The notes below the pieces were generated by a model. That model was given only the letters and a program-made list of their open reading frames with translations, was not told where the DNA came from and searched no databases. A stretch of 64,000 nucleotides of DNA from Datisca glomerata (taxonomy: Eukaryota; Streptophyta; Magnoliopsida; Cucurbitales; Datiscaceae), in NCBI GenBank assembly GCA_003255025.1, contig QANY01009110.1, positions 1,054,001 to 1,118,000 of the forward strand, given 5' to 3'. This document shows positions 60,701 to 64,000 of the stretch, piece after piece (position 1 is the stretch's first letter; every line of letters begins with the position of its first letter). The position numbers were made by a program, and so were the translations under genes.

Positions 60701-63700
60701 AACTGATGCTTATAAAACTCAAAGCAGATCCAAGTAGCCGTGCTGAGGTAATGGCTGTGCTCTTTTATTAGCAATCTTGTTTTTCATTTGCTGGAAGGTA
60801 CATCTGTGCCCTTTGAAGTAGGGGCTGTCATGTTTCAAGAATTTTTCTATGTTACATTTTCTATTTTGTTTCATTTTATATCTGTGATGAGAAACATAGT
60901 AAAGAACCTTTACTTGTGTTAGGAACTCCATCTAATCTCATATGTATACATGAATATACGTAAGTATGCATGTATATATAGTCTATCTATTACGATTAAA
61001 GGTAAACAAAGATATCAATGTCTGCTTGTTTTTCTCTTTGTATCTATGTGTTTGAGTGTCTGCCTGCTAATGTTTGTGTGTGTGTGTGTGTGTAGTTTCT
61101 ACTTATGACATTATGCTTGTTGTATATGGCGTTATCCTTAAATTGTTAGCATTTAGGCTAGCAACTGCTTGATGTTTGCTTGTATATTTGAAGTGTGCAT
61201 AGGGAAAGCTTAACTCTTCTCTGTATTCTAGGCTTTCTAGATACTCTTTATGGGTTGACTATATGAATCATTCGCTAAGCACTATGACTTCAGTTTCTTC
61301 TAAATCCTTGTGGTGCATGAATGAATCTCATCCTTTTATCGCTTACAGATCATGTGGTTAGTGGACATCTTCAGGGCTAAAATCATAGATACCTCAGAGC
61401 AAACACTGACTATTGAGGTAAGTTCTGTAGATCTTTTACTATTTTAACTGATGATGGTTGTTCTCGTTCTCCGCATTTTAGTAATTGAAAAGGGGTGAGG
61501 TCAATAAGCAAGACAGATGTTTGAAAGAAAGAAGGTTTGGATGTGAGAAAGGAGAAGAAAGACTTACAGGAAAAGAGCCCTCACCAGTTTCCTACGTGAA
61601 CTTTAACTGGGTTCAGTCCTCAGTAATCTCTGGTGGCAAAGAAAACAGAAAAAGTGTTATTCCTTATGGAGTAAAGAGAGATCTAATAGCAGTCTGGACA
61701 GAGATGAAACCTCTGTTAGAAGAACAAGAGTATTTATTAAAATCAAGTAGAGAAGTACATAAAGGATGGAATCTAGCTGTCCTACGATTCCATAGGCATG
61801 CAAAGCATTTACTAATCTCATAACCAGTTTGAATGAATATAATTTCTGATTTTGATTTTTACCGTCATCTATATATGAAGATGATTGTTTGCCGTCCAAT
61901 ATTGATGAGAACATATGGAACCCTCTTTGAGATCCTGGTTTTTCAACCGTTATAGCCCATAATTTCTCCCCATTTACTTCTCCTTCTAATTTATTTAGGA
62001 AAATTCACGTGCCAACAACGATATAGGTGTTTGCATGGCTAGTGACCTCTGAGAAGTTTAACAATTTAAGACTTATTTCAACAAAGAAGACCAATTGCGA
62101 GTATATCCCTCATTGTTGTGTTCTCTGTAGGTGAAAAGAAGTCTACACAAATCTTTTTGCTACTTTGTTTATCCAGCAAAGGTTTATCAGCTGGTGCTTT
62201 ACGTCATTAAAAACACAAGGGAGTTTATAAACACATATTTGGTTACTCTAAAGTTGCTTTACATCTATGGTGCAAACTCTTTCCCTTCAAAAACCAGATT
62301 CCTTGCTATCTGGTGCCCTCAATCTTTTGTGTGGTTGTTCCAATTGTGCTGTCATAACAGATATGAGTGCTTTGTTTGAGTTTTTGCATTGACTTTGCTG
62401 TGGTCTGTTTCAGGTTGCTGGAGACCCTGGAAAGATTGCTGCTGTACAAAGAAATTTAAGCAAGTTTGGAATCAAAGAGCTTGCAAGAACTGGAAAGGCA
62501 AGAATGTCACATCTAGTTTTGATCTGTTTTTATTCGTGTAAACCAGGATTTGTCCTTGACTGTGGTTAAAGTTGGTGCTAAACCCTTTTAATTTGATCAT
62601 ATTGATGTTGAATATCATATGATTAAAATTTTGACGTTCATGTATAGATTGCTTTAAGAAGGGAAAAAATGGGTGAGACAGCTCCTTTTTGGAGGTTTTC
62701 TGCAGCTTCTTATCCTGATCTTGAAGGAACAAGACCTGTTGATGCTCTTGTAGGGAATACTAATCAATCTCTTAATGGCGATATCAGTACATCCTCAGGG
62801 GTATGTAAATTAATTTTCTACCTAGAAGGATTTTTTTGTATTTTCTCTCTCAGAGGTTTGCTAGGAAAGGATTCCCTTAACCCAATTAAAATTTCTTAAT
62901 AACTCATCCTATATTTGACTGAAGGTAATATCAAAATACCAAAAATCTTAAATTGAAAAAACCATAGAAACATGTAGAGAGAGTGATTTTGGGTTGTTGT
63001 CATCACCTCAAATTCAATACTTACTGTCCATCGATTACCTTAAATGGGAGAGATGTTATGCTTTGTCTATTGATTTTCCCCCTCTCATATGTAATCTTCA
63101 ACATGGGTGTCAAATTTGCTTATCTGGATTGGGACAAAATTTTTATTCTTAACTGCCAGGATGGATTACCACGCATTGAATGAGTTTAAGCTATCAGGTA
63201 AATGTTTTCTTTGTGAGCATTTCTGATACATGTTTGACTAGATTTTCACCTGATCTTTCTTTTCTTCATTGGTAAAAAGTTGTTACCAAAACTTGAACTA
63301 TTTTCAATAGAAAAAGACTTAAACTATTCATGATTTTCTTTTGGAAAATATTTTTCTTTGTTATGTCTCTTGAAAACAAAATTTTGGAGGGAGTTGGTCT
63401 TAAGAAGTGGATTTCACATTTTCAACTAATTTGCAACAAAAACTGGGTCTTTCTGGAGAAGAAGTAATATTTAATCGTTTTGAACAATTGATTTTTTTCT
63501 TAATTATTTCATGAACGAGGGGTTTTCAGAAATTTCACGCACTTCTTTCTGTTGTGAAGCTGTGATCTGGGGCTTTCTGTTTCAATGTGACGCATCTTAT
63601 TATAAGAAATGTTTTCAATGTGATGGAGGATGATGTGGAAATTAAGAAGAAATAAGGAAAAGAAAGGAGAGATTATGGAGCAAATGGGATGGAAATAAGA

Positions 63701-64000
63701 GAATGACATTTGCTCCCCTCCTACTAGACTAGGACTTGTAAGAGGACCCCGTTGAATAGTAAGTTTCTCCCAGAAATTCTAACAGTATAACTTGATTCTA
63801 ATATCACGTCCGTAACTTAATCCACACATTGATTCCATAATGCTCTCAAGTTTTCTACAAAATATGGTGCTCGTAATTTTGTATTAAACATCATTGACTT
63901 TTTTTCCTTTGTGTTGTTCAAGGGTGATGTTTATCCTGTGGAGCCATATGATGATTTCTTTGTGAATCAAGTTCTTGATGCTCACTGGGGTGTTCTCTAC
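57765..64000 (+). CDS. Acetolactate synthase (AHAS) regulatory small subunit, 5' part
   Basis: Exons: 57765-57985, 59818-60031, 60664-60747, 61349-61417, 62414-62497, 62648-62800 and 63923 to the window edge. This gives 301 codons in frame, from an expected ~480. The protein binds the catalytic subunit of acetohydroxyacid synthase in plastids, activates it and confers feedback inhibition by valine, leucine and isoleucine. Residues 1-60 look like a plastid transit peptide (Ser/Arg/Lys-rich, few acidic). The first ACT domain spans about 77-150 ([32 protein letters not shown]). The ALS_ss C-terminal domain follows at about 150-225. Residues 276 onward ([13 protein letters not shown]) lead to the second ACT repeat, beyond the window. 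The start has a strong context (CAGCCATGGCG). Intron 5 uses a GC donor. Plants carry two such genes; this one neighbours SYN4, like Arabidopsis VAT1. Confidence 0.95.
61075..61093. repeat. (GT)n microsatellite in ALS small-subunit intron 3
   Basis: About nine uninterrupted GT units, intronic. Confidence 0.9.

Noticed and set aside
61485..61823. 112-codon plus-strand frame in intron 4 of the ALS small subunit gene
   Set aside because: It lies between two well-defined exons, has no homology, and is contradicted by an overlapping open frame on the other strand.

Overview
This is a stretch of plant nuclear DNA, most likely from a eudicot. It is AT-rich, its genes carry many introns, and roughly three quarters of it is transposon debris. 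Three intact plant housekeeping genes are spliced by eye below. The splice models keep frame and use consensus junctions throughout, apart from one GC-AG intron. No operons, prokaryotic signals or CRISPR arrays are present.

Layout. 1-4.3 kb: a decayed Mutator-like (MULE) transposase, a broken GRF zinc-finger gene on the other strand, and a retroposon-like insertion with an A-rich tail and near-perfect target duplication. 4.3-11.5 kb: AT-rich intergenic DNA with small tandem repeats, CACTA-like GC-box repeats and an isolated first exon of an FT/TFL1-type (PEBP) flowering gene. 11.5-17.4 kb: a minus-strand Ty3/Gypsy (Tat/Ogre-like) remnant with a primer-binding site, interrupted by a plus-strand Copia-type LTR with its own primer-binding site. 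17.4-22.2 kb: repeat-derived DNA. 22.25-31.59 kb: the most striking structure, a long-inverted-repeat (foldback) MULE-like element with a near-perfect 9-bp target duplication. Its centre is a palindromic minisatellite, and a complete but dead Copia retrotransposon is nested inside that.

32-49.5 kb is the genic core. LSM6 (plus strand, 90 aa) converges on a 16-coding-exon cohesin kleisin gene of the SYN4/RAD21.3 type (minus strand, 1206 aa), whose introns hold a SINE, a LINE fragment and tandem duplications. 49.6-57.7 kb is again repeat-rich, with an LTR-like block and a pair of ~190-bp terminal inverted repeats around a LINE RNase H fragment. From 57,765 to the right edge runs the 5' two thirds of the acetolactate synthase regulatory-subunit gene (plus strand), cut by the window end.

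The three intact genes serve unrelated processes: mRNA decay/splicing, sister-chromatid cohesion and branched-chain amino-acid synthesis. SYN4 and the acetolactate synthase small-subunit gene are also near neighbours in Arabidopsis (At5g16270 and At5g16290, from memory). The window therefore probably preserves an ancient gene neighbourhood inflated by transposons.
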